A stretch of DNA of 64,000 nt. It comes from Stutzerimonas stutzeri RCH2 (lineage in GTDB: Bacteria > Pseudomonadota > Gammaproteobacteria > Pseudomonadales > Pseudomonadaceae). Made by a program: the position numbers and the translations under genes. This document shows positions 42,764 through 51,852 of this stretch, in pieces (the first letter of the stretch is position 1; the number at the start of each line of letters is the position of its first letter). The notes under the pieces are model-generated. The model made no database searches. It was not told the origin of the DNA and saw only the letters and a program-made list of their open reading frames with translations. The stretch spans positions 3,686,001-3,750,000 of the forward strand of contig NC_019936.1 in NCBI RefSeq assembly GCF_000327065.1, given 5' to 3'.

Positions 42764-43843
42764 TTATTCGGCCGGCAGGTATTCTACAACTTCCAGATCG
42801 AAGCCGGATATCGCGTTGAACTTCATCGGCGCACTCATCAGGCGCATCTTGCGCACACCCAGATCACGCAAAATCTGCGAACCGGCGCCGACGGTGCTGT
42901 AAGTGGCCGGTGTCGGCGGTTGCTGACGGGTCAGCTGCGCCAGCAGCTGCGGACCGGTCAGCGGATTGCCGAGCAGCAGCACCACGCCCTTGCCCGCCTT
43001 GGCCACTTCACTCATCGCCGCGCGCAGGCTCCAGCGACCCGGTACGGTGACCAGCAGCAGATCACGCAGCGGCTCCATGTTGTGCACACGCACCAACGTC
43101 GGCTCCTCCGGGGAGATTTCGCCGCGGGTCAGCGCCATGTGCACGGTGTCCTCGACGCCGTCGCGATAGGTAACCAGGTTGAACTGGCCCAGCTCGGTTT
43201 CCAGCGGCTGCTCGGAAACCCGCTCGACGGTGCGCTCGTGGATCATGCGGTAATGGATCAGGTCGGCGATGGTGCCGATCTTGAGCCCGTGCTGCTCGGC
43301 GAACAGCTCGAGCTCCGGGCGGCGCGCCATGGTGCCGTCGTCGTTCATGATTTCGCAGATCACGCCGCTGGCCTCGAACCCGGCCATGCGCGCCAGATCG
43401 CAGGCGGCTTCGGTATGACCGGCACGCGCCAGTACCCCGCCTGGTTGCGCCATCAGCGGGAAGATGTGGCCCGGGCTGACGATGTCTTCGGCTTTCGCAG
43501 CACGCGCCACAGCAGCCTGCACGGTACGGGCGCGGTCTGCCGCGGAAATGCCGGTGGTCACGCCTTCAGCCGCCTCGATGGAAACGGTGAACTTGGTGCC
43601 GAAACCGGAACCATTGCGCGGCGCCATCAGCGGCAGTTTGAGCAATTCGCAGCGCTCGCGGGTCATCGGCATGCAGATCAGGCCGCGGGCGAAGCGCGCC
43701 ATGAAGTTGATGTGCTCGGCGGTGACGCATTCGGAGGCGACGATGATGTCGCCCTCGTTCTCGCGGTCTTCGTCATCCATGAGGATGACCATCTTGCCGG
43801 CGCGGATGTCTTCGATCAGTTCTTCAGCGGTATTGAGCGCCAT
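42764..43843 (-). CDS. ribBX: DHBP synthase with degenerate GTP cyclohydrolase II domain (RibBX)
   Basis: N-terminal RibB domain (1 to about 200) makes 3,4-dihydroxy-2-butanone 4-phosphate from ribulose 5-phosphate; the metal and catalytic motif DDEDRENEGD and the GHTEAACDLARMAG block are intact. The C-terminal part (about 205-359) aligns in position with GTP cyclohydrolase II, but the zinc region that should contain three cysteines reads RVHNMEPLRDLLLVTVPGRW, with none, and the RQEGRGIGL loop is missing. It is therefore the RibBX form, monofunctional as far as can be seen. 359 residues; ATG at 43843 with GAGGAG. A separate full ribA is at 38748-39365. Confidence 0.92.
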   Translation of the reverse strand: MALNTAEELIEDIRAGKMVILMDDEDRENEGDIIVASECVTAEHINFMARFARGLICMPMTRERCELLKLPLMAPRNGSGFGTKFTVSIEAAEGVTTGISAADRARTVQAAVARAAKAEDIVSPGHIFPLMAQPGGVLARAGHTEAACDLARMAGFEASGVICEIMNDDGTMARRPELELFAEQHGLKIGTIADLIHYRMIHERTVERVSEQPLETELGQFNLVTYRDGVEDTVHMALTRGEISPEEPTLVRVHNMEPLRDLLLVTVPGRWSLRAAMSEVAKAGKGVVLLLGNPLTGPQLLAQLTRQQPPTPATYSTVGAGSQILRDLGVRKMRLMSAPMKFNAISGFDLEVVEYLPAE

Positions 43844-43854
43844 GGGGCGTCTCC

Positions 43855-44517
43855 TCAATTCTTCAGGTAGCCGTGCTCGGCGAGAAAACCTTCGGTAAGC
43901 CCCGAGGCCTTGGGTTCGGCGGCCTTGTCGCCCATCATCAGGCGCTCCAGGTAACGTGCCAGCAGGTCGACTTCCAGGTTCACCTGCCGCCCGGGGCGGT
44001 AGTCGGCCATGATGGTTTCGCCGAGGGTGTGCGGCACGATGGTCAGCTCGAACTCGGCGCCATTGACCGCGTTGACCGTGAGGCTGGTGCCATCGACGGT
44101 GATCGAGCCCTTGAGCGCGATGTACTTGGCCAGCTCGCGCGGCGCGCGGATGCGGAACTGCACGGCGCGGGCGTTATCTTCCCGCGCCACGACTTCGCCG
44201 ACCCCGTCGACGTGACCGCTGACCAGATGGCCGCCAAGACGGCTGGTAGGCGTCAGGGCCTTTTCCAGGTTGACCCGGCTACCGGCCTTGAGATCGATAA
44301 AGGCGGTGCGCGCCAGGGTTTCGCGGCTGACGTCGGCCCAGAAGCCGTTGCCCGGCAGCTCGACCGCGGTCAGGCAGACGCCGTTGACGGCGATGCTGTC
44401 GCCCAGCTTGACGTCGCCCAGATCCAACTTGCCGGTGTCGACCAGCACGCGGACATCACCGCCCTTGGGCGTGAGCGCACGAATGGTGCCAATGGATTCG
44501 ATTATTCCGGTGAACAT
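43855..44517 (-). CDS. ribE: Riboflavin synthase, alpha chain
   Basis: Dismutates two lumazines to riboflavin. 220 residues with two related lumazine-binding barrels: the first starts MFTGIIESIGTI and contains DSIAVNGVCLTA, the second contains GGHLVSGHVDGVG and GSITVDGTSLTVN. First gene after the FMN riboswitch. Its GGGAGG ribosome site (4 nt before the ATG) lies in a stem; see the riboswitch entries. Followed 11 bp later by ribBX. Confidence 0.96.
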   Translation of the reverse strand: MFTGIIESIGTIRALTPKGGDVRVLVDTGKLDLGDVKLGDSIAVNGVCLTAVELPGNGFWADVSRETLARTAFIDLKAGSRVNLEKALTPTSRLGGHLVSGHVDGVGEVVAREDNARAVQFRIRAPRELAKYIALKGSITVDGTSLTVNAVNGAEFELTIVPHTLGETIMADYRPGRQVNLEVDLLARYLERLMMGDKAAEPKASGLTEGFLAEHGYLKN

Positions 44518-44520
44518 GTG

Positions 44521-44581
44521 GCCTCCCGTGGAAGGCGGGTAAAACGCTGCATACGACGAACTCCTGTTTTTGAAAAACAGG
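44521..44581 (-). promoter_or_regulatory. Expression platform of the FMN riboswitch
   Basis: Two stems on the minus strand: CCTGTTTTT/AAAAACAGG (44563-44581) and GCCTTCC/GGGAGGC (44521-44536). The second buries the ribosome site of ribE, so control is probably at translation initiation. Confidence 0.6.
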
Positions 44582-44639
44582 GCGCTACAGATCGATAGGG
44601 ATGCATGACGGATGCACGGACGGCGCCCATCGGGATATC

Positions 44640-44772
44640 CCGCTCTCTCTCATCCGGACTATACCGTCGGCCCCGGAATCACACCGAGTCTGCTGACCTT
44701 GCCGAAGCAAGCGCTCGCGGGCTAGGCCGTGGCCATTACCGCCGGTGGGGAATCGCACCCCGCCCTGAGAAC
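44640..44772 (-). ncRNA. FMN riboswitch (RFN element)
   Basis: On the minus strand the RFN parts appear in order: CTCAGGGCGGGGTGCGATTCC, CACCGGCGGTAATG, an AGCCCGCGAGCG segment, GGTCAGCAGACTCGGTGTGATTCCGGGGCCGACGGT and ATAGTCCGGATGAGAGA. It sits after ribD and before ribE, so it governs ribE-ribBX and downstream genes but not ribD. The remaining bases of this 386-bp gap (44773-44903) hold only a GGGCCGC/GCGGCCC stem. Confidence 0.95.
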
Positions 44773-44903
44773 GTTGGGCCGCTTGCGGCCCGGCAGCGTT
44801 TTTAACACAAATAGCGGCGCGGGGCAGCCCGATATCGCCCGATAGCAGCTATGAGGGTGCAAGACGAACGCTATCGGCAGACGCAGCCGGCATGCGTTGC
44901 CGA

Positions 44904-46004
44904 TCAGTTGGCCGGGCGCGCCACGATCTTCCAGTCGTCGCCCACCGCACGGATGTCGACGATTTTGAGCTCGCGCGCCTCGCTCATGCGCTCGAGCGGC
45001 AGCTCCAGCAACGGCCGCGCCGAGGAGCCGAGAAACTTGGCGGCCATGAATATCTGGTATTCGTCGATCAAACCAAGACTGGCGAAGGCGCCGACCAGCC
45101 GCGGGCCGGCTTCGACCAGCACCTCGTTGGCACCACGCGCGCCCAGCTCACGCAACAATGCAGTTAGATCGACCCGCTCCTGGCCCAACACCAGCAACTC
45201 ATGCCCCGCAGCAGCGAACGCACCCTCATGGCCAGCGACAGTGGTGGCGACCAGCGCCGGACCTGCCTGAAAGAACGGTGCATCCAGCGGCACGCGCAGC
45301 TGCCCATCGACCAGCACCCGCAGAGGCGGACGCTGCAGCGCCAGTGCCGTGGTTTCCGCATCCAGCCCCAGCTCATCGCCACGCACGGTCAGCCGCGCGG
45401 CGTCCATCAGCACGGTATCGGCGCCGGTCAGCACCACGCTGGAGCGGGCGCGCAAGCGCTGCACCTCGGCACGGGCGGCCGGGCCGGTGATCCACTGGCT
45501 TTCGCCGCTGGCCATCGCGGTGCGCCCGTCCAGGCTCATCGCGAGTTTGGCGCGAACGAACGGCAGGCCGCTTTCCATACGCTTGATAAAGCCGCAGTTG
45601 ATCTCGCGCGCCTCGGCTTCCAGCACACCGCTGACGACTTCGATGCCGGCGCTGCGCAGTAATTGCAGGCCACGCCCAGCGACCTGCGGGTTGGGGTCCT
45701 GCATGGCCGCCACCACGCGCCCGACGCCGGCCTTGACCAGCGCTTCGGCACAGGGCGGTGTACGCCCGTAGTGGCTGCAGGGTTCGAGGGTGACGTAGGC
45801 GGTGGCGCCGCGGGCGCGCTCACCCGCCTGGCGCAGCGCATGGACTTCGGCATGCGGCTCGCCGGCGCGTACATGCCAGCCTTCGCCGACCAGCTCGCCA
45901 GCGGCGACGATCACGCAACCGACCCGCGGGTTCGGATGGGTCGAATACAGGCCTTTGCGCGCCAGCTGCAGCGCGCGGGCCATCCAGGCGTGATCGGTAG
46001 TCAT
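44904..46004 (-). CDS. ribD: Bifunctional riboflavin deaminase/reductase RibD
   Basis: Deaminates and then reduces the pyrimidine intermediate of riboflavin synthesis. 366 residues. The N-terminal cytidine-deaminase-like domain has zinc ligands H51 (with E53), C76 and C85 ([10 protein letters not shown] and [12 protein letters not shown]). The C-terminal NADPH reductase domain (from about 150) shows [13 protein letters not shown] and [15 protein letters not shown]. Start overlaps the nrdR stop by 4 bp (ATGA). Transcribed from upstream of nrdR, ahead of the FMN riboswitch. Confidence 0.96.
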   Translation of the reverse strand: MTTDHAWMARALQLARKGLYSTHPNPRVGCVIVAAGELVGEGWHVRAGEPHAEVHALRQAGERARGATAYVTLEPCSHYGRTPPCAEALVKAGVGRVVAAMQDPNPQVAGRGLQLLRSAGIEVVSGVLEAEAREINCGFIKRMESGLPFVRAKLAMSLDGRTAMASGESQWITGPAARAEVQRLRARSSVVLTGADTVLMDAARLTVRGDELGLDAETTALALQRPPLRVLVDGQLRVPLDAPFFQAGPALVATTVAGHEGAFAAAGHELLVLGQERVDLTALLRELGARGANEVLVEAGPRLVGAFASLGLIDEYQIFMAAKFLGSSARPLLELPLERMSEARELKIVDIRAVGDDWKIVARPAN

Positions 46005-46468
46005 TCGGGCTTCGCGGGCTCGCGGGACAGCCGCTCGATTTCCTCACGGAATTCGTTGAGGTCCTGGAAGCGGCGGTAGACCGAGGCGAAGCGGATATAG
46101 GCGACCTCGTCGAGCTTCTGCAGCTCGGCCATCACCAGTTCGCCGAGCACCCGCGACTTGATTTCGCGCTCGCCGGTGGCGCGTAGCTGATGCTTGATAT
46201 GGGCGATCGCAGCTTCCAGGCGCTCGACGCTGACCGGGCGTTTCTCCAGCGCGCGCTGCATGCCGGCGCGCAGCTTCTGCTCGTCGAACGGCTGGCGGCT
46301 GCCGTCGGACTTGATCAGGCGCGGCATCACCAGCTCGGCGGTTTCGAAGGTGGTGAAACGCTCACCACAGGCCAGGCACTCGCGGCGACGGCGCACCTGA
46401 TCGCCCTCGGCAACCAGGCGGGAATCGATGACCTTGGTATCGTTGGCAGCACAGAAGGGACAATGCAT
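46001..46468 (-). CDS. nrdR: Transcriptional repressor NrdR
   Basis: ATP/dATP-sensing repressor of ribonucleotide reductase genes. 155 residues: zinc ribbon with C3, C6, C31 and C34, then an ATP-cone domain (about 46-136). The ATG at 46468 starts the invariant MHCPFC; upstream in-frame codons are shadow sequence. Heads the nrdR-ribD pair, a common order in gammaproteobacteria. Confidence 0.97.
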   Translation of the reverse strand: MHCPFCAANDTKVIDSRLVAEGDQVRRRRECLACGERFTTFETAELVMPRLIKSDGSRQPFDEQKLRAGMQRALEKRPVSVERLEAAIAHIKHQLRATGEREIKSRVLGELVMAELQKLDEVAYIRFASVYRRFQDLNEFREEIERLSREPAKPE

Positions 46469-46580
46469 GGGGCTGAAATCGGTCGTACGTCGGGACGGCC
46501 ATGGTAGCGCATCCGACCCGCAAGACAAGGCGACGGCTTTGCTGCTATACAACCCGCAATCGTCGTTCAGGAGGCTGTCC

Positions 46581-47006
46581 GTGCCGCCACGTTTTTTCGT
46601 TCTACCTGCCTTCCTGGCCCTGCTCGCCGGCTGCAGCAGTCAGCCAAGCGAAGCGCCGACCGCACCGGTCGAGCTGAGCACCGCCCCGCACTCCAAACTG
46701 CTCAACGAACTGAGCGGTAGCCTGATCGGCGCGCCGGCTGGCAGCGATGTCGAACTCGCCTTGCTGGAAGTCGATCGTCGCGACCAGCCGGACCGCCTGC
46801 TCAGCAACGTCCAGCTCAAGGGCCGCGATAGCCAACTGCCCTTCATCCTGCAGTTCAACCCCGACGCCTTCCCCACCGGCCAGCGTGTCGAGCTGCGCGG
46901 CCGGGTCACCCAGGCCGGTCAGCTGATCATGCGGCTGCCGCCGCGGACTATTTCCAGCCCAGCCAGTCAGGCGCTCGGCCCGCTGCAGCTGGTTCCTGCG
47001 CCGTGA
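46581..47006 (+). CDS. YbaY-family lipoprotein
   Basis: Protein of 141 residues with a lipoprotein signal: hydrophobic stretch then LLAGC at residues 14-18, lipidated on the cysteine. The remainder is the YbaY beta-barrel-like domain ([18 protein letters not shown] and [24 protein letters not shown]). Starts with GTG at 46581, supported by CAGGAGG 6-7 nt upstream. Role of the family is not settled. Its stop overlaps the methyltransferase GTG start by 4 bp. Confidence 0.85.
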   Translation: MPPRFFVLPAFLALLAGCSSQPSEAPTAPVELSTAPHSKLLNELSGSLIGAPAGSDVELALLEVDRRDQPDRLLSNVQLKGRDSQLPFILQFNPDAFPTGQRVELRGRVTQAGQLIMRLPPRTISSPASQALGPLQLVPAP

Positions 47007-47656
47007 CAGCGCCGGCACCCTTACAGGCGGCACTGAACGAGCTGCTGGGCGATGCGCGTCTGGTCGTAGAGCCGCTGCCGGACACCGACCTGCGCCTCTG
47101 GCTGATCGACGCAGCCAATATGGACCGCGCCTTCAGCGCCGAGGAAACCCGACGGATTCTCGAAGACCCGCCGTACTGGAGCTTCTGCTGGGCCAGCGGC
47201 CTCGTGCTGGCGCGCTGGTTGGCCGAACGGCCGGAGTGGGTGCGCGGCAAGCGCGTGCTGGATTTCGGTGCCGGCTCAGGTGTCGCCGCCATCGCCGCCG
47301 CCAAGGCCGGCGCTGCCGAAGTGGTGGCCTGCGATCTGGACCCGCTGGCGCTCGCCGCCTGCCAGGCCAACGCCGCGCTGAATGAGGTCGAGCTACGCTA
47401 TTCGCAAGACTTCTTCGGCGAGGCGGATCGCTACGACCTGATCATCGTCGCCGATGTGCTCTACGACCGCGCCAATCTGCCGCTGCTGGATCACTTCCTC
47501 AGTCGTGGACGCGAAGCGCTGGTGGCCGATTCGCGGGTGCGCGATTTCGCCCACCCGCTGTACCGGCGCCTGGACGTGCTGGATGCCTGCACCTGGCCGG
47601 ATCTGGCCGAGCCGGCAGAGTTTCGCCAGGTCAGCCTCTATCACGCGACGCGCTAG
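47003..47656 (+). CDS. Class I SAM-dependent methyltransferase (ETFB-lysine/NNMT-like)
   Basis: Soluble methyltransferase of 217 residues. Motif [21 protein letters not shown], acidic motif II DLDPLAL and motif [13 protein letters not shown] match the METTL20/nicotinamide N-methyltransferase-like group that modifies protein lysines. Target not identifiable. Starts with GTG overlapping the lipoprotein stop. Followed 16 bp later by thpR. Confidence 0.85.
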   Translation: MTAPAPLQAALNELLGDARLVVEPLPDTDLRLWLIDAANMDRAFSAEETRRILEDPPYWSFCWASGLVLARWLAERPEWVRGKRVLDFGAGSGVAAIAAAKAGAAEVVACDLDPLALAACQANAALNEVELRYSQDFFGEADRYDLIIVADVLYDRANLPLLDHFLSRGREALVADSRVRDFAHPLYRRLDVLDACTWPDLAEPAEFRQVSLYHATR

Positions 47657-47672
47657 TCGCACGGAGACCACC

Positions 47673-48194
47673 ATGAGCGAGGAAAACCTGCGGCTGTTCT
47701 TCGCGCTGCCCTGCCCGCCCGAGCAGGCGGCTGCGATCTGCGCGTGGCGGGACGACCAGGCAATCGATGGCCGAGCGGTACCGCGCGACAACCTGCACCT
47801 GACCCTGGCATTTCTCGGCGCACAGCCGAAGGATCATCTCGACGCCCTTTTGCAGATGGCGGCGACGGTGCAGACCGATTCATTCAGCCTCACCCTCGAC
47901 CGCCTGACCACGATCGGAAAAGGTTTCATCTGCCTGCAGCCCAGCAATACAAACCCCGCACTACTGCAGCTTGTCGAAGCGCTGAGCGAGCGGCTGGCGG
48001 CGCTTGGCGTAATTCTCGACTGCCGCCCGTTCCTGCCGCACCTGACGTTGAGCCGCCAGGCCCGGAGCCGACCGCAGCAACCGGCTCCGGACTTCAGCTG
48101 GCACGTCGATCGCTTCGTGCTCTACCGCTCACGCAATACCGAGGATGGTGTGCACTACGACGAACTGGGCAGCTGGCCGCTGGCTGCGCCATAG
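47673..48194 (+). CDS. thpR: RNA 2',3'-cyclic phosphodiesterase
   Basis: 2H phosphoesterase opening 2',3'-cyclic phosphates to 2'-phosphates (also called LigT). 173 residues with the two H-x-T-x motifs: HLTL at 42-45 (LHLTLAFLG) and again in PFLPHLTLSR. The ATG at 47673 has CGGAGA upstream; the frame is open further back within the methyltransferase gene. Role in cells is uncertain, probably tRNA or oligoribonucleotide repair. Confidence 0.92.
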   Translation: MSEENLRLFFALPCPPEQAAAICAWRDDQAIDGRAVPRDNLHLTLAFLGAQPKDHLDALLQMAATVQTDSFSLTLDRLTTIGKGFICLQPSNTNPALLQLVEALSERLAALGVILDCRPFLPHLTLSRQARSRPQQPAPDFSWHVDRFVLYRSRNTEDGVHYDELGSWPLAAP

Positions 48195-48223
48195 CAACCC
48201 AAAGGCTGCAATGGCGCTGTCGC

Positions 48224-48463
48224 TCAACGCGGTACTTCGATCAGAAAGCGAAACAGCGCGCCGTGCTGCTCCACCGCCAGACAATTGTAGCCCTTGGCCT
48301 TGGCATCTTCGGGAATGCCATGTACCGACTGCGAGCAATCGGTCACCACCTCGAGCAACTGCCCCGGCTGCATGGTTTCCAGGGTTTCCAGCGTAGCGAT
48401 AGCGTTATACGGGCAGTGCTCGCCACGTAGATCAAGCGAGAGATTCGGTTTGGCCTGGCTCAC
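48224..48463 (-). CDS. TusA/YeeD-family sulfur-transfer protein
   Basis: Small sulfur carrier of 79 residues. The family motif reads LDLRGEHCPYNAIATLETL; the sulfur-accepting cysteine is present, but the usual C-P-x-P is C-P-Y-N. The GTG at 48463 is preferred because AAGGAG lies 8 nt upstream; a start 36 bp earlier has none. It overlaps the end of the YeeE-type transporter gene by 32 bp, so the two are made together, as in YeeE-YeeD thiosulfate uptake modules. Confidence 0.88.
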   Translation of the reverse strand: MSQAKPNLSLDLRGEHCPYNAIATLETLETMQPGQLLEVVTDCSQSVHGIPEDAKAKGYNCLAVEQHGALFRFLIEVPR

Positions 48464-49658
48464 GGGCAGGACTCCTTTTCGGTTGGAAACGACGGGCATT
48501 GAGGTGCACCAGCAACATGGCGATGGCTAGGCCGGCGAAGGTCAGCAGCAAGCCACTGGCCGGGCCGAAGCTCTCCAGCAGATTGATCTTCGGATAGGGC
48601 AGCGCCAGCGACGTGCCGAGTTCGTCCCAGTAGACCGCCACCAGCGTGCCGCCGATGACATTGCCGACGCCGACCACCCAGAAGTGCACCTGCCCTTCCA
48701 TGGCGCGATACATCCAGCCGGTTTCGCAGCCGCCGGCAACGACGATACCGATGCCAAACAGCACGCCACCGATGATTGCGTTCGGCCCCATCCAGAAAAT
48801 CTTCGGGCTTGCCCCTAGCGCGATGGCGCCGAAAGTACCGACGCAGGCCACAGCCATGCCCAGCAGGATGCCGTAGGCAGCGCGGGTTCGGCCGGTGGTC
48901 CAGAGATCGCGCGCGGCACTGGTAAAGCAGATCTGTGCACGCTCGATTAGCCCGCCGAACAGGAGGCCGAACAGCACCGCCATGCCGAGCACCAGCGAGG
49001 CATCGAAACGCCAGGCGGCGAAGGCGACCGCAAGCACCGCGACCGCCGTGCCGATCCGGGCCTGCACCGTGGCCCGCCGCCGCGTGCCTTCCGCATCGCC
49101 GAACAGCGAACTGGCCTGGCTACCGACCTTCAGCGGCGTGCGCAACCAGGGCAACAGGCAGATCTTCACGCCAATCCAGGCGCCACCCACGGTGGCCAGC
49201 ATGAACGCCCAGGCGTGCAGCGAGAACATCGGAATGCCGGTGAAGAAAGCCGCCAGGTTGCAACCCATTGCCAGGCGCGCGCCGAAGCCGGCGACTACCC
49301 CACCGATCAGCCCCTGCAACAAGCGGCGCTTGCTGGTCGGCCAGCGCAGGCTGACGTTGTTTGCCCACAACGCCGCACACAGTGCGCCAAATAACATTCC
49401 GATGATCATCACGCCATCCACGCGATCGAGCGGAGTGCCGGACAAGCCGATCAGCTTGAAGTAACTCCACTCCTCAGGTGCGTAGCCGAACCAGGAAATG
49501 ACGTGTCCACCCCAGCGAGTGAACTCGCCGGTAACGGCCCAGAAGGTGCCGGTTATGGCGAAGTAGTAAGCGGAAGCGACGCCCAGCGCGACAAGCGCGG
49601 GCAGCGGCGACCAGAAGCGCACGAGGTAGCGCTCCCGGAAGTCGGAGAGAACGGACAT
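48432..49658 (-). CDS. YeeE/YedE-family thiosulfate transporter
   Basis: Inner-membrane protein of 408 residues with about ten helices and an internal duplication. The conserved cysteines sit in LAMGCNLAAFF and AGGCETGW, with another in ERAQICFTSAARD. These cysteines relay thiosulfate in the characterised YeeE (TsuA). A TusA-like carrier overlaps its 3' end. YedE homologues are also linked to selenium metabolism, but no selenium genes are near. ATG at 49658 with AAGGAG. Confidence 0.88.
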   Translation of the reverse strand: MSVLSDFRERYLVRFWSPLPALVALGVASAYYFAITGTFWAVTGEFTRWGGHVISWFGYAPEEWSYFKLIGLSGTPLDRVDGVMIIGMLFGALCAALWANNVSLRWPTSKRRLLQGLIGGVVAGFGARLAMGCNLAAFFTGIPMFSLHAWAFMLATVGGAWIGVKICLLPWLRTPLKVGSQASSLFGDAEGTRRRATVQARIGTAVAVLAVAFAAWRFDASLVLGMAVLFGLLFGGLIERAQICFTSAARDLWTTGRTRAAYGILLGMAVACVGTFGAIALGASPKIFWMGPNAIIGGVLFGIGIVVAGGCETGWMYRAMEGQVHFWVVGVGNVIGGTLVAVYWDELGTSLALPYPKINLLESFGPASGLLLTFAGLAIAMLLVHLNARRFQPKRSPAREPGQTESLA

Positions 49659-49865
49659 GTGAAACTCCTTATGACGCGCGACTGCAAACGCCGCACCGGT
49701 CTAGGAAAAGGGTTGCGCCACGATGCGCCGGCAAGAAGCCTGCGCCACCTGGCGGGCGCAACCATAGACCAATGGCAACCGCCATGCGAGCCCTTGCTTC
49801 CCGTGGCGAGCGCCCCCACATACCATGCACAGCCTTTCAGTCATTCGTCGCCCACGAGAATCCCG

Positions 49866-50735
49866 ATGAGCCAGACGCCCTATATCTTCGATGTCACCAC
49901 CGCCAGCTTCGAACAGCTGGTGCTCGAGAACTCGTTTCACAAGCCGGTACTGGTCGACTTCTGGGCCGAATGGTGCGCGCCATGCAAGGCGCTGATGCCA
50001 ATGCTGGCGAAGATCGCCGAGGAGTATCAGGGCGAGCTGCTGCTGGCCAAGGTCAACTGCGACATCGAGCAGGAAGTCGTCGCCCGCTTCGGCATTCGCA
50101 GCCTGCCGACCGTGGTGCTGTTCAAGGACGGTCAGCCGGTGGACGGCTTTGCCGGTGCGCAGCCGGAATCGGCCATTCGCGCCATGCTCGAGCCCCATGT
50201 GCAGGCACCGGCGACGCCGCAGGGCAACTTGCTGGAAAGCGCCCAGGCTGCCTTCGCCGAAGGCCGTTTCGCCGAGGCCGAGACTCAGTTGCAGCAACTG
50301 CTGAGTGAAGACAACGAGAACGCTGCTGGCCTGATCCTCTATGCCCGCTGCCTGGCCGAACGTGGTGAGCTGGCCGAAGCCGAAACGGTGCTTGATGCCG
50401 TGAAAGGCGACGAGCACAAGCAGGCCCTGGCCGGTGCGCGCGCTCAGCTGACGTTTTTGCGTCAGGCCACCGACCTGCCCGAGGTAGCCACGCTGAAGAG
50501 CCGGCTGGCACAAAACGGCGAGGACGATGAAGCGGCTTATCAGCTGGCCATCCAGCAGCTGGCGCGCCAGCAATATGAGGCGGCGCTCGACGGCCTGCTC
50601 AAGCTGTTCGTGCGCAATCGCAACTATGCCGACGGGCAACCGCACAAGACGCTGCTGCAAGTCTTCGATCTGCTGGGCAACGACCATCCGCTGGTGACGC
50701 TGTACCGCCGCAAGCTCTATCAGGCGATCTATTGA
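49866..50735 (+). CDS. CnoX/YbbN-like thioredoxin-TPR co-chaperone
   Basis: Cytosolic protein of 289 residues: thioredoxin domain (1 to about 110) plus tetratricopeptide-like repeats (about 120-285). The catalytic motif is W-C37-A-P-C40, so unlike E. coli YbbN, which lacks one cysteine, this one can act as a redox thioredoxin; cis-proline lies in RSLPTVV. The family holds unfolding proteins under chlorine or oxidative stress and passes them to GroEL/DnaK. ATG at 49866; the long open frame upstream (from 49503) is antisense to the YeeE gene start. Monocistronic. Confidence 0.92.
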   Translation: MSQTPYIFDVTTASFEQLVLENSFHKPVLVDFWAEWCAPCKALMPMLAKIAEEYQGELLLAKVNCDIEQEVVARFGIRSLPTVVLFKDGQPVDGFAGAQPESAIRAMLEPHVQAPATPQGNLLESAQAAFAEGRFAEAETQLQQLLSEDNENAAGLILYARCLAERGELAEAETVLDAVKGDEHKQALAGARAQLTFLRQATDLPEVATLKSRLAQNGEDDEAAYQLAIQQLARQQYEAALDGLLKLFVRNRNYADGQPHKTLLQVFDLLGNDHPLVTLYRRKLYQAIY

Positions 50736-50760
50736 TCGTTCGCAACAGCAGGCGAGCCGT

Positions 50761-51111
50761 TCAGGACGGCTCGCCGACCCAGTGGTAGCAGGGCGAGTCG
50801 GCACCGTGCTCGACTTTCACGTCGTCGCAATGCCGCAGCCGCACCAATAGCCGCTTAGCCAGCTGTGCGTTGCCGGTCAGGGCTTCCAGTTCGGCGAGCA
50901 GCTCGGGGCCGTCCAATTTGCCAGCGCGGCGCAAACGCTCGCGAGCGCTGTGCCACAGCGCATCGACGGGCGGCGCTGCGGTCGCCGGAGCGCTACCGGT
51001 TACCACGCCGACATCGGCTAAGCCACGGGCCAGCTGCGACCAGTCCCGCTCACCAAGCTCGATTTCAAGATCGACCGGCCAATCGCCTATACGTCCGCGA
51101 ATTCGAATCAT
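50761..51111 (-). CDS. Conserved hypothetical protein
   Basis: Soluble protein of 116 residues starting MIRIRGRIGDWPVDLEIELGE, followed by a helical region with LLAELEALTGNAQLAKRLLVRLRHCDDV and a C-terminal CYHWVG. The ATG at 51111 has AGGAGG. I do not recognise a named domain. It is divergent from the zinc-uptake operon across the Zur-like site, so could share zinc control, but that is only positional. Confidence 0.7.
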   Translation of the reverse strand: MIRIRGRIGDWPVDLEIELGERDWSQLARGLADVGVVTGSAPATAAPPVDALWHSARERLRRAGKLDGPELLAELEALTGNAQLAKRLLVRLRHCDDVKVEHGADSPCYHWVGEPS

Positions 51112-51178
51112 GCTGCGCCTCCTGATTGATGCACGCATGCTCACACGACGGCAGCGGACTGGCCAGCGGCGCAGCAAA

Positions 51179-51197
51179 GTTGTTATAAGGTAACAAC
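51179..51197. promoter_or_regulatory. Zur-like operator
   Basis: Perfect inverted repeat GTTGTTA-N5-TAACAAC, matching the GTTATA/TATAAC-type Zur consensus, 21 bp before the zrgA start and in the divergent gap. In P. aeruginosa the orthologous operon (PA4063-PA4066) is induced by zinc lack via Zur. Confidence 0.8.
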
Positions 51198-51218
51198 CCC
51201 TTTTCGATGGAGCTGACC

Positions 51219-51836
51219 ATGCGCCACCTATTGCTTGCCGTGCCTGTGCTTCTGCTGCCTCTGAGCTACAGCCACGCCCAGGAAGAACACCATCACCATG
51301 CACATGAAGAGGCCTCCAGCCTGGGCGCGCATGAGCACGGCGCGGCGCGACTGAATGTGGCGCTGGATGGCAAGCGGCTGGAGCTGGAGCTGTTCAGCCC
51401 GGCGATGAATCTGCTGGGTTTCGAGCACGCACCGGCCAATGCAGCGGATGAAGCGAAGATCGCCAGTGCCCGCTCGCAACTGGAACAACCCCAGGCCCTG
51501 TTCGGCCTACCGGCGGCGGCAGGCTGCAGCTTGAGTGAACAGCAGTTTGCCGGCGAACTGCTCGGCTCGGCCCATGCAGGCTATCAGCGCGGTGATCAAC
51601 ATGATCACAAGCAGGAACATAAGCACGGTCACGACGACCATGAGGCCGCTGGCCATAGCGATATCGAAGCGCACTACCAGTTCGACTGCAGCAAACCTGA
51701 CGCGCTGCAGGCCTTGGATCTGAAAGGCCTGTTCGAAAGCTTCCCCGGCACGGAAAAGATTCAGGTACAACTGATCGGCCCTAACGGCCAGCAGGGCGTG
51801 GAACTGACTCCGGCACGCTCGCAACTGCCCTTCTGA
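51219..51836 (+). CDS. zrgA: ZrgA-family zinc-binding periplasmic protein (DUF2796)
   Basis: Exported zinc-binding protein of 205 residues. Signal peptide 1-20 (cut after SHA), a first His cluster EEHHHHAHEE, the DUF2796 core GAHEHGAARLNVALDGKRLELELFSPA, and a second long His/Asp/Glu/Lys loop at about 130-150 that would gather zinc. The ATG at 51219 has GGAG and follows a Zur-like operator. First gene of a four-gene unit with an ABC ATPase, a permease and a DUF3299 protein. Confidence 0.9.
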   Translation: MRHLLLAVPVLLLPLSYSHAQEEHHHHAHEEASSLGAHEHGAARLNVALDGKRLELELFSPAMNLLGFEHAPANAADEAKIASARSQLEQPQALFGLPAAAGCSLSEQQFAGELLGSAHAGYQRGDQHDHKQEHKHGHDDHEAAGHSDIEAHYQFDCSKPDALQALDLKGLFESFPGTEKIQVQLIGPNGQQGVELTPARSQLPF

Positions 51837-51852
51837 AACATTCTGGACCTCG

